DNA from: Roseiarcus sp963742305
Lineage (GTDB): Bacteria > Pseudomonadota > Alphaproteobacteria > Rhizobiales > Beijerinckiaceae
Length of the DNA: 64,000 nt
Assembly: GCA_963742305.1 (NCBI GenBank)
Contig: CAVULN010000051.1
Span: 6,736 to 70,735 of the forward strand
Direction: 5' to 3'
The notes beneath the pieces were generated by a model that searched no databases, was not told where the DNA came from, and saw only the letters and a list, made by a program, of their open reading frames with translations. Of this stretch, positions 16,570 through 25,306 are shown piece by piece. Position numbers and translations under genes: made by a program. The number at the start of each line of letters is the position of its first letter. Position 1 is the stretch's first letter.

Positions 16570-17550
16570 TCAGGCCTGCTTGAGGGCCGGCTCGGTGATC
16601 GCGCTGTCGAGCTTGATCTCGCGCATCGGCTTGAGGCCCTGCTTCACGACCGCCGCGTGATAGGCCTTGACCGCCTCGAGCGGGGTCAGATCGCCGTCGG
16701 CGACAGCGCGCATGAAACGCACGATGTCGAGCGGCGATTCGGCGAGGTTGATCTTGCGGCCGAACAGCGCGACGCGCGCGCCGTATTTCTCCGCCTGATG
16801 AAGAAGCTCGAAGCAGTCCCGGGTGGTTCCCGCCCCGCCGCCCAGCACCCCAACGACCAGGCCGGGGTCGAACGAGGCCAGCTCTTCCAGGGCTTTCGGC
16901 CCGTTATAGGCGATCTTGAGGAATCGCGGGCGCTCGGCCTCGGTGAGGCCGGCGAGAGCGCGGATGATCGAGTCGTTGACGAACCCGGGCATCGTCTCCG
17001 CCGTGAGGCCGCCGCGCTCGACATTGGGATTGAAGACTTCGAGAAAGTAGGAGAAGCGGTTGGCTTCGGCGTCGGCGCGAAAGTCCCTGAACGCCATGAG
17101 CGAGGCATGGTCGGCGGCCGTGTCGTTGGTGAAGGTGATCGAATAGAGCCCGAGGTCGGTGAGTCTCTTGACATGCTTGAGCGAGGCGCTGCGGAACGGC
17201 CGCGACGGCTCAAGATGGTGGGCGCCGCCGCGATGGCGCCAGACGTCCGTCGTGTCATTGGCGCGGATAACGGGCTTGACCCCGGTCCTGGCGAAGGCCT
17301 TGCGCTTGACCAGTTGCTCGAGATTGGAGACCGAGGTCAGCATGATGTCGACGACATCCTGCTTGACGATCGCCTCGATCGAATCCAGGAACTCCGCGCG
17401 CGTCCGGAAACGCGTCTCGCCCGGCGCCGCGGGCCCAACCGCGTGCAGCCCCGGGCCCATATCCGGATCCTTGGCGTCGGCGATGATGAAATCCGAACGC
17501 TTGTAGGCGCCCGAGCGAATCCGCGCCAGCTTGTCGTCGAGCCGAGTCAT
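16570..17550 (-). CDS. Aldolase-like TIM-barrel protein (LacD/DeoC-related), substrate unknown
   Basis: A 326-residue protein with the appearance of a class I aldolase barrel: alternating beta strands and helices, LKIAYNGPKALEELA (with a Lys on a strand, near residue 219, that could form the Schiff base) and GLVVGVLGGGAGTTRDCFEL near 243 as a phosphate-binding loop. I recognise it as related to LacD/DeoC-type proteins but not as a characterised enzyme. ATG 17550 has GGAG six bases upstream. It is cotranscribed with the PfkB kinase. Function as a sugar-phosphate aldolase is inference from fold and neighbour. Confidence 0.65.
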   Translation of the reverse strand: MTRLDDKLARIRSGAYKRSDFIIADAKDPDMGPGLHAVGPAAPGETRFRTRAEFLDSIEAIVKQDVVDIMLTSVSNLEQLVKRKAFARTGVKPVIRANDTTDVWRHRGGAHHLEPSRPFRSASLKHVKRLTDLGLYSITFTNDTAADHASLMAFRDFRADAEANRFSYFLEVFNPNVERGGLTAETMPGFVNDSIIRALAGLTEAERPRFLKIAYNGPKALEELASFDPGLVVGVLGGGAGTTRDCFELLHQAEKYGARVALFGRKINLAESPLDIVRFMRAVADGDLTPLEAVKAYHAAVVKQGLKPMREIKLDSAITEPALKQA

Positions 17551-17712
17551 ACAACACTCCAATGGGTAAAGGATCAGCCGGTCTTATAGCTCGCGAGGCC
17601 ACTTCGGCGCCATAGGCTCGCGACCGCTGGGTGGCGCGAAGGGTCCCGATCCGATAGTTTGCCAGCCCCGACCGGCTCAATCGATTCTGACTGAAAATTC
17701 AAGGTCCGCCTG

Positions 17713-18462
17713 ATGTCCGACAATCTTCGCATTCCCGCGCTAAGCGGCCGGCGCGTCGGACCCGCTCGGCCCGGCCTGCCGCGTGGTTGGACCTGGGGAA
17801 TGAACAAGGCGCTTCTCGTCTATATCGCGCTGGCCGCGTTGACGCTCGCGGTTTTCGCGATTTGGCCCGGGCTCGATCTCGCGGTGTCCCATGTCTTTTT
17901 CTGGGATGGCGGCTTCGACGGCGACGGCATTCCGGACCAGCTCGCCCGCGACTTTTTCCGCGTCACGCCATTCGTCGTGCTCGCCGTCTATGGCGCGCTC
18001 TGGCTCGCCAGGCGCTGCGGGGCGAATCTCCGCTGGGCGCCGAGCGGGCGGGCCATGATCTTTCTCATCGTCACGATGGTCGTGGGGCCAGGCCTCATCG
18101 TCAATCTCGGTTTCAAGGATCATTGGCACCGTCCCCGCCCGGTCCACACCGAGAACTTCGATGGACAGAACCCGTTCATGCCGTGGTATGACGACGGCGG
18201 CGCGTGCAAAAGGAACTGCTCCTTCCCCTCGGGCGAGGCGTCGACCGCCTTCTGGATGGTGGCGCCGGCGAGCTTGCTGCCCGATCCCTTGCGCGCTCCG
18301 GCGATCGCCGCGGCTTTCGCGTTCGGCGCCGGCGCGAGCGTGCTGAGGCTCGCCTTCGGCGGCCACTACCTTAGCGACGTGCTGCTCGGCGGGCTCGTCA
18401 CCCTGATTGTCATCGAAATCGCCCGGCGCCTCCTCTGGCCGCGCGGCAAGCCGGCGGATTGA
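17713..18462 (+). CDS. PAP2 family membrane phosphatase (LpxE/PgpB-like) with PSGE motif
   Basis: A 249-residue integral membrane phosphatase with five to six membrane spans. The three PAP2 motifs are KDHWHRPRP (near residue 136), SFPSGEAS (near 172) and RLAFGGHYLSDVLLG (near 213). In motif 2 the usual His of PSGH is Glu, while the nucleophile His and Asp of motif 3 are intact; such substitution is known to me from some alphaproteobacterial PAP2 lipid phosphatases. Likely substrates are lipid A or phosphatidylglycerol phosphate, acted on at the periplasmic face. An alternative ATG at 17800 would remove 29 poorly conserved residues. Gluconokinase follows within two bases. Confidence 0.82.
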   Translation: MSDNLRIPALSGRRVGPARPGLPRGWTWGMNKALLVYIALAALTLAVFAIWPGLDLAVSHVFFWDGGFDGDGIPDQLARDFFRVTPFVVLAVYGALWLARRCGANLRWAPSGRAMIFLIVTMVVGPGLIVNLGFKDHWHRPRPVHTENFDGQNPFMPWYDDGGACKRNCSFPSGEASTAFWMVAPASLLPDPLRAPAIAAAFAFGAGASVLRLAFGGHYLSDVLLGGLVTLIVIEIARRLLWPRGKPAD

Positions 18463-18464
18463 CG

Positions 18465-19178
18465 ATGAGCGAGGAAAGCACGGCGCGCGCCGCGATCGTC
18501 ATGGGCGTGTCGGGCAGCGGCAAGACAACGGTTGCGGAGCTCATCGCCCAGCGGCTTGGCTGGCCCTTCATGGAGGGCGACCGGCTGCATCCAAAGGCCA
18601 ATGTCGAGAAGATGCGACAGGGAATTCCGCTGACCGACGCGGACCGCGCCCCGTGGCTCGATCGAATCGGCGAGGAGCTCAAGCTTTGGGCCGCCGAGGG
18701 ACAGTCCGGGGTCATGACCTGCTCGGCGCTCAAGCGCGCCTATCGCGACCGCATCCGTTTCGCGCGGCCGGACGTTCGCTTCATTTATTTGAAAGGCTCG
18801 GAGGCGCTGATCGGGGCGCGCGTCGCCGCCCGCCAGCACGAATATATGCCGGCTTCCCTGCTCAGGAGCCAGTTCGAGGCGCTGGAGGAGCCGGCGCCGG
18901 ACGAGCCGGGCGTCGTGACTGTCGACGCGGGCGAACCGCCCGAGGAAGAAGCCGCCGCCGCCATCGCCGGGCTCGGGCTTGCGGCCATGGGAGCGCTCCT
19001 AAAATCGATGCGGCCATGTGTAGGCCCGCTCGGGAGGGCGTTCGCTCGACGGGCGACGACGGGACCAGCGGTCGCGTCTGCAGGGCGGCTGCTCCGGTGT
19101 TGCACGCCGCGTACGCGGCTCTATAAGTCCCGCCGACGTTTCGGGGCGCCGCCCCTCCTTTGTCATGGCCGGCCATGA
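18465..19178 (+). CDS. gntK: Gluconokinase
   Basis: Cytosolic kinase making 6-phosphogluconate from gluconate for the Entner-Doudoroff or pentose phosphate pathway. The P-loop GVSGSGKTT is near residue 13, followed by EGDRLHPKANVEKM, TDADRAPWL and CSALKRAYRD, all typical of GntK. The conserved protein ends near residue 175-180; the remaining 50-60 residues are arginine-rich and run into DNA that should be the argG promoter. A TAA lies in another frame near 18996, so a one-base error that removed the true stop is likely. The start is ATG 18465, two bases after the PAP2 gene. Confidence 0.88.
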   Translation: MSEESTARAAIVMGVSGSGKTTVAELIAQRLGWPFMEGDRLHPKANVEKMRQGIPLTDADRAPWLDRIGEELKLWAAEGQSGVMTCSALKRAYRDRIRFARPDVRFIYLKGSEALIGARVAARQHEYMPASLLRSQFEALEEPAPDEPGVVTVDAGEPPEEEAAAAIAGLGLAAMGALLKSMRPCVGPLGRAFARRATTGPAVASAGRLLRCCTPRTRLYKSRRRFGAPPLLCHGRP

Positions 19179-19208
19179 CGACCCAGTGTGCCGAGAGTCG
19201 CCAGAGCC

Positions 19209-20454
19209 ATGCCGAATCCCAGGAAGCAGCAAGTCAAGCGCGTCGTCCTCGCCTATTCGGGCGGGCTCGACACCTCGATCATCCTCAAGTGGCTTCAGAC
19301 CGAATACGGCGCCGAGGTCATCACCTTCACCGCCGATCTCGGCCAGGGCGAGGAACTCGAGCCGGCGCGCAAGAAGGCGGAGCTCCTGGGCGTCAAGCCG
19401 CAGAATATCTTCATCGAGGACCTGCGCGAGGAATTCGTGCGCGACTTCGTGTTCCCGATGTTCCGCGCCAATGCTCTCTACGAGGGCCAATATCTGCTCG
19501 GCACCTCGATCGCGAGGCCGCTCATCGCCAAGCGGCTGGTCGAGATCGCCCATGAAACAGGCGCAGACGCGGTGTCCCACGGCTCGACCGGCAAGGGCAA
19601 CGACCAGGTGCGCTACGAACTCTCGGCCTATGCGCTCGACCCCGACATCAAGATCATCGCGCCCTGGCGCGAATGGGCGTTCGCCTCCCGCACCCAGCTC
19701 CTCGCCTTCGCCGAGCAGCATCAGATCCCGATCGCCAAGGACAAGCGCGGCGACGCGCCGTTCTCGGTCGACGCCAACCTGCTGCACTGCTCCTCCGAGG
19801 GCAAGGTGCTCGAGGACCCGGCGGAAGAGACGCCCCACTACGTCTACTCGCGCACCGTCGATCCCGAGAACGCCCCCGACAAGCCGACCGTGATCGAGAT
19901 CGCGTTCGAGAAGGGCGATCCGGTCGCGATCGACCGCAAGCGCATGAAGTCCCGCGACCTTGCTCGCCGCGCTCAACACATATGGCCACGACAACGGGAT
20001 CGGCCGGCTCGATCTGGTCGAGAACCGATACGTCGGCATGAAGTCGCGCGGCATGTACGAGACGCCGGGCGGCACGATCCTGCTTGCGGCGCATCGCGCG
20101 ATCGAATCGATCACGCTCGACCGCGGCGCCGCCCACCTTAAAGACGAGCTGATGCCCAAATACGCCGAGCTCATCTACAACGGCTTCTGGTTCTCGCCCG
20201 AGCGCGAGCTCCTGCAGGTTCTCATCGACAAGAGCCAGGAGATGGTCGAAGGGCGCGTGCGGCTCAAGCTCTACAAGGGCGGCGTGCATGTCATCGGCCG
20301 CAACTCTCGCCATTCGCTCTACGACCAGGACCTCGTCACCTTCGAGGAAGGCGCCGTCGCCTACGACCACAACGACGCCTCGGGCTTCATCAAGCTCAAC
20401 GCGCTGCGCCTGCGGACGCTCGCGAAGCGCAGGAAGAGGGCGATGGCGAAGTGA
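19209..20454 (+). CDS. argG: Argininosuccinate synthase, one frameshift
   Basis: Joins citrulline and aspartate with ATP hydrolysis in arginine synthesis. The pyrophosphate-binding loop AYSGGLDTS is near residue 18, and GSTGKGNDQVRYE is near 122. The frame breaks near 19957: AAGTCCCGCGACCTTGCTC should read on as ...LLAALNTYGHDNGIGR, and one missing base restores a full-length protein of about 415 residues ending LRTLAKRRKRAMAK. Both halves are strongly conserved, so this is almost certainly a sequencing error rather than a dead gene. The ATG at 19209 is preferred over an in-frame codon 21 bases earlier. Confidence 0.92.
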
Positions 20455-20511
20455 GCGGGCTCATCCGCGGCGGTTGACGGCCCGCCCGACATGCTTTGAA
20501 GCGGGCGCTCC

Positions 20512-21420
20512 TTACTTCAGCTTGACGCCCTTCGCCTTCGCCGCCGCCGCAACGAACTTCATCGTCTGCCCGAAAGCATTCTCGAGCGGCTGAGCCGTCT
20601 TCGGGTCGGAGATGTCCGCAAAGCGGGCGGCGATCGCCTCGGGCGTCCGTTCGCTCTCGTCGAGATAGACGCCCGGCGTCTCGCCGATATGCGTCACCGC
20701 GAACACGCCGGCCCCTGCGCCAAGAATGACGCGCGAGGGCGCGTCCTCGCTCACGAGAAAGAGCACGCCCGGCGTCACCGATTCGGGCGTCATCAATTCC
20801 GCCGCGACCGGGGTAAGGAGGCCCTCGGTCATACCCGTGCGCGCGGTCGGCGCGAGCACATTGACGCGGATGTCGTGCTTCAAGCCCTCGAGATGGAGCA
20901 CGTTCATGAGACCGATCATGCCCGCCTTCGCCGCGCCGTAGTTCGCCTGGCCGAAATTGCCGTAGATGCCGGACGCCGACGAGGTGAGGACAATGCGTCC
21001 ATAGTTGCGCTCGCGCATGCCGGCCCACACCGCCTTCGCGCAATTGGCCGAGCCGATCAGGTGCACGCGCAGGACGAAGTCGAAATCCGCCATCTCCATT
21101 TTGGCGAAGGTCTTGTCGCGCAGGACGCCGGCGTTGTTGACGAGAATGTCGACGCGGCCCCATGTCCTTTCGGCGCGCGCCGCCATCGCGGAGACCTGAT
21201 CGAAATCGGCGACGTCGGCCGGGTCGGCGATCGCGGTTCCGCCGGCTGCGCGGATCTCCTCCACGACGCTCAGCGCATTGTCCGATGGGGCGCCGTTCCG
21301 GCCGAGATCGTTGACGACGACCTTCGCGCCGCGCGCGGCAAGCCCCAGGGCATGCGAACGTCCGAGGCCCGCGCCGGCGCCGGTGACAATGGCCACCCTG
21401 CCGTGAAACTGGATTGTCAT
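20512..21420 (-). CDS. SDR family oxidoreductase (multifunctional-enzyme-type 2 / hydroxyacyl-CoA dehydrogenase-like)
   Basis: A 302-residue NAD(P)-dependent dehydrogenase. TGAGAGLGRSHA near residue 11 is the cofactor loop, NNAG is near 86, and catalytic Ser-Tyr-Lys is intact (TSSASGIYGNFGQANYGAAKAG, positions about 143-163). The DLGRNG segment after strand 2 (near residue 40) and the C-terminal extension resemble the 3-hydroxyacyl-CoA dehydrogenase domain of peroxisomal multifunctional enzyme type 2, so a role in fatty-acid or steroid-like acyl-CoA oxidation is possible. ATG 21420 has GGGAG upstream. No beta-oxidation partner gene is adjacent. Confidence 0.85.
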   Translation of the reverse strand: MTIQFHGRVAIVTGAGAGLGRSHALGLAARGAKVVVNDLGRNGAPSDNALSVVEEIRAAGGTAIADPADVADFDQVSAMAARAERTWGRVDILVNNAGVLRDKTFAKMEMADFDFVLRVHLIGSANCAKAVWAGMRERNYGRIVLTSSASGIYGNFGQANYGAAKAGMIGLMNVLHLEGLKHDIRVNVLAPTARTGMTEGLLTPVAAELMTPESVTPGVLFLVSEDAPSRVILGAGAGVFAVTHIGETPGVYLDESERTPEAIAARFADISDPKTAQPLENAFGQTMKFVAAAAKAKGVKLK

Positions 21421-21609
21421 GACGCTCCCTTGTGCGCGCATTGTTCCTTGGAGCCTCTTCTATAGCGGCTTCTCGCCGATACAATGTTGGCGGCCTGTCT
21501 TCATCGTCGCGGAGGCGAACGGCGATTGTCTGGAAGGATATTTTCGCGTCGCGAGAAAACTTGTGGCACATACGGGCTTTGACGATCTGAGACCGGATGT
21601 CGTTTACGA

Positions 21610-22566
21610 ATGACACGCGTTGTGTTCATGGGCACGCCCGAATTCGCCGTTCCAACGCTATTGGAAGTCGCGAAGAGCGGTCGTTCGGTTGTCGCTGTGT
21701 ATACACGCGCGCCAAGTCGGGGCGGCCGTCGAGGGCTGGAGATAACGACAACTCCAGTTCATTCGGCGGCGGATTCCCTCGGTATCCCGGTCTTCACGCC
21801 AGCGTCCTTGCGGGACCTCGAATCTCAGAAAATCTTCAACAGTTTGGCGGCGGACGTCGCGATTGTCGCCGCTTATGGATTGATATTGCCCACCGCCATC
21901 CTCGAAGCGCCAAGGCTGGGGTGCCTGAACCTGCACGCTTCATTGCTGCCCCGCTGGCGCGGCGCCGCGCCAATCCAGCGGGCGATCATGGCCGGCAACT
22001 CGCAAACCGGCATTGACGTCATGCGCATGGAGGCCGGTCTCGACACGGGGCCGATCGCGATGCGGGAAATCATTCCGATCCATCCTGACGAGACGGCCGG
22101 CGACCTGACACGTCGTCTTTCGGCAATCGCCGCCCAGCTGTCCGTGAGGGCCTTGCAGTCGATTGAGGCGGGTCTCCTGGAGTTTCGCGAGCAATCGGCC
22201 GAAGGTGTTTGCTACGCACGCAAGATCAGGAAGGGCGAGGCCGAGATTGATTGGACGAACAGCGCGGAGGCTGTTCGCAACCAGATCCATGGGCTGTCGC
22301 CCGCGCCAGGCGCCCTGTCCAAGATCCTGATCGGAACTCGGGAGGAAAGCATCAAATGTCTTCGCGTCGAGGTGACGACGGGGGCCGGGTCGCCCGGCAC
22401 GCTCCTCTCGGAAGATATGAGCGTCGCGTGCGGGACCGGCGCCGTGCGGATCCTTCAGGCGCAACGCTCGGGCAGAATTGCGATGAGCGGTAGCGAATTG
22501 ATGCGGGGCGCGAAGCTCGCTCCGGGAGCGATCTTCAGGCAGGCTGCGCCGTCATCCGCTCCCTGA
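21610..22566 (+). CDS. fmt: Methionyl-tRNA formyltransferase, not next to def
   Basis: A 318-residue enzyme that formylates initiator Met-tRNA using 10-formyl-THF. The N-terminal catalytic domain has FMGTPEFAVPTL, NLHASLLPRWRGAAPIQ (the Asn/His catalytic pair) and AGLDTGPI; the C-terminal tRNA-binding domain begins near residue 205 (KIRKGEAEIDW). The loop after strand 2 is TRAPSRGGRRGLEITTTPV where most Fmt proteins have a D-P/R-P-A-G-R-G-like loop. def usually adjoins fmt; here neither def nor truA is nearby, and base composition appears slightly lower in GC than its neighbours, so this may be a second or transferred copy. Confidence 0.85.
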   Translation: MTRVVFMGTPEFAVPTLLEVAKSGRSVVAVYTRAPSRGGRRGLEITTTPVHSAADSLGIPVFTPASLRDLESQKIFNSLAADVAIVAAYGLILPTAILEAPRLGCLNLHASLLPRWRGAAPIQRAIMAGNSQTGIDVMRMEAGLDTGPIAMREIIPIHPDETAGDLTRRLSAIAAQLSVRALQSIEAGLLEFREQSAEGVCYARKIRKGEAEIDWTNSAEAVRNQIHGLSPAPGALSKILIGTREESIKCLRVEVTTGAGSPGTLLSEDMSVACGTGAVRILQAQRSGRIAMSGSELMRGAKLAPGAIFRQAAPSSAP

Positions 22567-22711
22567 TCTTGCTCAGCTCAAGCCCGAAGTCCTTGGCCAG
22601 CCCACTCAAGCGGTCGACAGCTTGACGGCGCCGAGGGGCCGGGCGGCTGCGCCGGTTCTAGAGACCGGAGCGAAAGCGCGCGGACGCATCACAGCGCCCG
22701 CCTCCCGCCGC

Positions 22712-23485
22712 TCAAGCCTTGACCGCGACGATGAACAGCCGAGGGTAGGCGAACAGGATCCGCCCGTCGGGCTGAACGGGATAGGCGTCCTTGAGACCGT
22801 TGCGATAGCGGGCGAGAAACTCGCAGCGCTCTTCGTCCGTGAGCCGCTCGAGGAACGGTTGCAGGGTCGAGCCGGCGAACCAGTCGGCGATGCTCTGGAC
22901 CCCGTCGAGCGGGTGAACGTAGGTCGTCATCCAGATGTCGACCTGCGAGGCGGCGGGCTTGAGCCAGTCGTAATAGTCGCCGTAGTCGGCGATGAGGGGC
23001 TGGGTCTTGGCGACCGGCACGAGGCGCGACGACCAGGGGCCTTCGGCGGCGGCCATGCGCATCAGCGCATGCGAGGCTTCGCGCGCCGTATTGGGGATTT
23101 GCGCCGCGAGCGCCCCGCCCGGCGCAAGATACGACATCAGGCGCGGGAAAAGCCGGTCGTGATCGGGCAGGAATTGCAGCGCGGCGTTGGCGAAGATGAG
23201 GTCCGGTTTGTCCGGAGGCGTCCAGTCGGCGATGTCCCGCTTGATGAAGCGAGCCTTGGGCGTCCGCACGCGCGCGTGCGCAAGCATCGCATCGGAGGTG
23301 TCGAGACCGACGACCTGCGCCTGCGGAAAGCGATCGAGCAGCAGTTCAGCGCTCGCGCCATGTCCGCAGCCCAGATCGTAGACGAGGCGCGCGGAGGCGA
23401 GCGGCGCCCGCGCAAGCAGATCGCGCGCCGCGCGCATCCGCTCGGCCTCGAATTTCGAGTAGAGAATCGGGTTCCAGTCGCTCAT
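22712..23485 (-). CDS. tam: Trans-aconitate 2-methyltransferase
   Basis: A 257-residue SAM-dependent methyltransferase close in length to E. coli Tam and starting with the same pattern, MSDWNPxLYxxFxAER. The SAM-binding motif VYDLGCGHG is near residue 37, and the following acidic strand end is VVGLDTS. Tam methylates trans-aconitate, a spontaneous inhibitor of aconitase, in the cytosol. A second ATG lies two codons upstream (23491). It is monocistronic; the next gene in this direction belongs to another function. Confidence 0.88.
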   Translation of the reverse strand: MSDWNPILYSKFEAERMRAARDLLARAPLASARLVYDLGCGHGASAELLLDRFPQAQVVGLDTSDAMLAHARVRTPKARFIKRDIADWTPPDKPDLIFANAALQFLPDHDRLFPRLMSYLAPGGALAAQIPNTAREASHALMRMAAAEGPWSSRLVPVAKTQPLIADYGDYYDWLKPAASQVDIWMTTYVHPLDGVQSIADWFAGSTLQPFLERLTDEERCEFLARYRNGLKDAYPVQPDGRILFAYPRLFIVAVKA

Positions 23486-23556
23486 CAGCATGGGATTGGC
23501 CGGCGCCTTAAGGGAACGCGCTTCGTCGTCGCATGATGAAGCGCTGAACTCGACGA

Positions 23557-24006
23557 TCAACCGTCGAGGGAAGCCTCCGCCAAGGGCGCCGGGGCGGGGA
23601 AGCTCGCAAGCCCGCGGGAGAGCGCCATCCCGCCGATCATCGCCACGACGAACAGCGCGGCGCGTCCGTCGAGGAAGCCGAGGTCGGCGATGGCCGGCCC
23701 TGGACACAAGCCGACGAGACCCCAGCCGGCCCCGAAGATGAGCGAGCCCAGGATGAGACGCGCGTCGAGAGCGCTCGCGCGCGGCAAATGGAAGGGCTCG
23801 CCGGAGAGGCTCGTGCGCCCCCTGGCCGCGAGCCGGAAGCCGGCGAAGGCGACGACCGCCGCTCCGCCCATGACGAAGGCAAGAGAGGGATCCCAGGCGC
23901 CCGCAAGATCGAGGAAGGCGAGAATCTTGCGGGGATCGGTCATGCCGGAGACGAGGAGGCCCGTTCCGAACAGGAGCCCGGCCAGGAAGGGAGAGAGGCG
24001 TTTCAT
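23557..24006 (-). CDS. DUF6691/YeeE-YedE half-transporter subunit B
   Basis: A 149-residue membrane protein with four hydrophobic segments and two conserved blocks, LVSGMTDPRKILAFLDLAGAWDPSLAF and GLVGLCPGPAIADLG (the Cys of the latter is characteristic). It is the second half of the split YeeE/YedE (TsuA-like) family that imports thiosulfate or related sulfur compounds. Its start lies nine bases after the stop of the partner gene, so both are cotranscribed. In other bacteria such pairs sit with sulfide/persulfide detoxification genes; none is here. Confidence 0.85.
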   Translation of the reverse strand: MKRLSPFLAGLLFGTGLLVSGMTDPRKILAFLDLAGAWDPSLAFVMGGAAVVAFAGFRLAARGRTSLSGEPFHLPRASALDARLILGSLIFGAGWGLVGLCPGPAIADLGFLDGRAALFVVAMIGGMALSRGLASFPAPAPLAEASLDG

Positions 24007-24015
24007 CGGGAGGCC

Positions 24016-24447
24016 CTAACCGGCGATATGACGGACAACGAACACGGTGAGAAAGCCGGACGCCATGAACGCAACCGTGGCGGCGGGCGAGCGGGGCGAG
24101 AGTCGCGCAAGGCCGCAGACGCCGTGACCGGTGGTGCAGCCAGCGCCGAGGCGGGTCCCGAACCCGACCAGCAAGCCTCCGGCGACGACGGTCGCGGCGC
24201 CGGCCTCGATCGTCGGCGGCGGCGCGTGGAGCAGCAGTCGGCCGAGGAGAGGCGCGGCGACTACGCCCGCCAGAAGCGCCGCGCGCCAGCCCCAGTCGCC
24301 CTCGCGCGGCGGAACAAGGCCGCTGAGCACGCCCGAGGCTCCGAGGACGCGCCCATCGGCGAGGATGAGCCACGCGGCCGCCAGTCCGATGAGCAAGCCG
24401 CCGGCGAAGGCCGAAACGGGCGTGAAATGCGCCCAGTCGATTGTCAT
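24016..24447 (-). CDS. YeeE/YedE family half-transporter subunit A
   Basis: A 143-residue membrane protein with four predicted spans. The motif GFGTRLGAGCTTGHGVCGLARLS near residue 99, with its Cys residues, is the signature of YeeE/YedE thiosulfate/sulfur transporters, in which Cys handles the substrate in the channel. ATG 24447 is used, with GAGG nine bases upstream. It is the first gene of a two-gene operon. The AT-rich upstream region (24475-24530) should contain the promoter; no ArsR/BigR-type operator was recognised. Confidence 0.86.
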   Translation of the reverse strand: MTIDWAHFTPVSAFAGGLLIGLAAAWLILADGRVLGASGVLSGLVPPREGDWGWRAALLAGVVAAPLLGRLLLHAPPPTIEAGAATVVAGGLLVGFGTRLGAGCTTGHGVCGLARLSPRSPAATVAFMASGFLTVFVVRHIAG

Positions 24448-24728
24448 GCGCAAGTCCTCGGCGCTTGCCTTAAATCATGAATAGTTTACTCACTTTATAG
24501 ATTTTGAAGACAGAAAATCAATACAAATGTACAAAGTGTAAACCTGTCTCCTGGAATCGGCCCCAGCGGCGGTCTCGCACTTCCTCTCAATGCTGCGCTT
24601 TACCATTTTCCTCAATCAATTCGATAATTTTCGCGTCCTACACTCCGAAACGGATGAGCGGGCTCCGGCCCTGGGGGCCGCGCCGCCCTCGCTGGGCCGC
24701 TCACCGGCTTGGGTTGAGGAGAGTGTTG

Positions 24729-25211
24729 ATGTCTGGTCCGGCATCCGCGGTTCGCCGGTTTTCGCGGCCGTACGGCTGCTCGCATGGTGAAGGAGGCGGG
24801 GCAGTGGTCGCCTGCGCCGCGGCGGCGCCGTTGGTTTTGCTCGCGCTCGCGGTCGGCGCCGACTGTGCGAGCGTGTCGCGGTTCAGGACCCGGGTCCAGT
24901 TCGCCGCCGACGCTGCTTCGCTTGCGGCGGCCGAGGCGATCGCGCGCCATCCCGGCCCCGCCGGCGGCGTCGACGCGCTCGCCGCTCATGTCGCCGAGGC
25001 CGTTTTCACAAACCGCGCTCCGCGCGGCGCCGCAGGCGCGCCGGCCGTCGCGGCGAAGAGCCGCGCCGCCGTCGCGATGGCGACCGTCGCTTACGCGGGC
25101 GTCGCGCCGAGCAATTTCGGCGCGGCCCTCGGCTATGACGCGATCAGCGTCAGCGCGTCGGCGATCTCGCCCGCCCGCCTCGCCAATTCCGGGTTGACGG
25201 CCGCGCGCTAA
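24729..25211 (+). CDS. TadE/TadG-like secreted pseudopilin-related protein
   Basis: A 160-residue protein with one N-terminal hydrophobic segment (VVACAAAAPLVLLALAVGAD, near residues 25-44) followed by FRTRVQFAADAASLAAAEAI, the pattern of the TadG/Flp-associated family, in which a type IV-pilin-like N-terminus leads into an extracellular domain. It is far shorter than full TadG (which carries a von Willebrand domain). ATG 24729 has GAGGAG eight bases upstream. No other tad/flp/cpa genes are in the window, so this is an orphan; export by a Tad machine encoded elsewhere is inference. Confidence 0.7.
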   Translation: MSGPASAVRRFSRPYGCSHGEGGGAVVACAAAAPLVLLALAVGADCASVSRFRTRVQFAADAASLAAAEAIARHPGPAGGVDALAAHVAEAVFTNRAPRGAAGAPAVAAKSRAAVAMATVAYAGVAPSNFGAALGYDAISVSASAISPARLANSGLTAAR

Positions 25212-25306
25212 AACCGCTTCGGTTCGGCGTCAGCGCCAAGCCGGTCATCGACCGGAGGCCCGGCTGTCCGCCGGCCTGGCCGCTGGCTTGAGCCCCGGGA
25301 GCGCGC

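Noticed and set aside
15652..17589. 645-codon open frame on the plus strand
   Set aside because: Antisense to the PfkB kinase and aldolase-like genes; Arg/Asp-rich shadow of GC-rich codons with no family motif.
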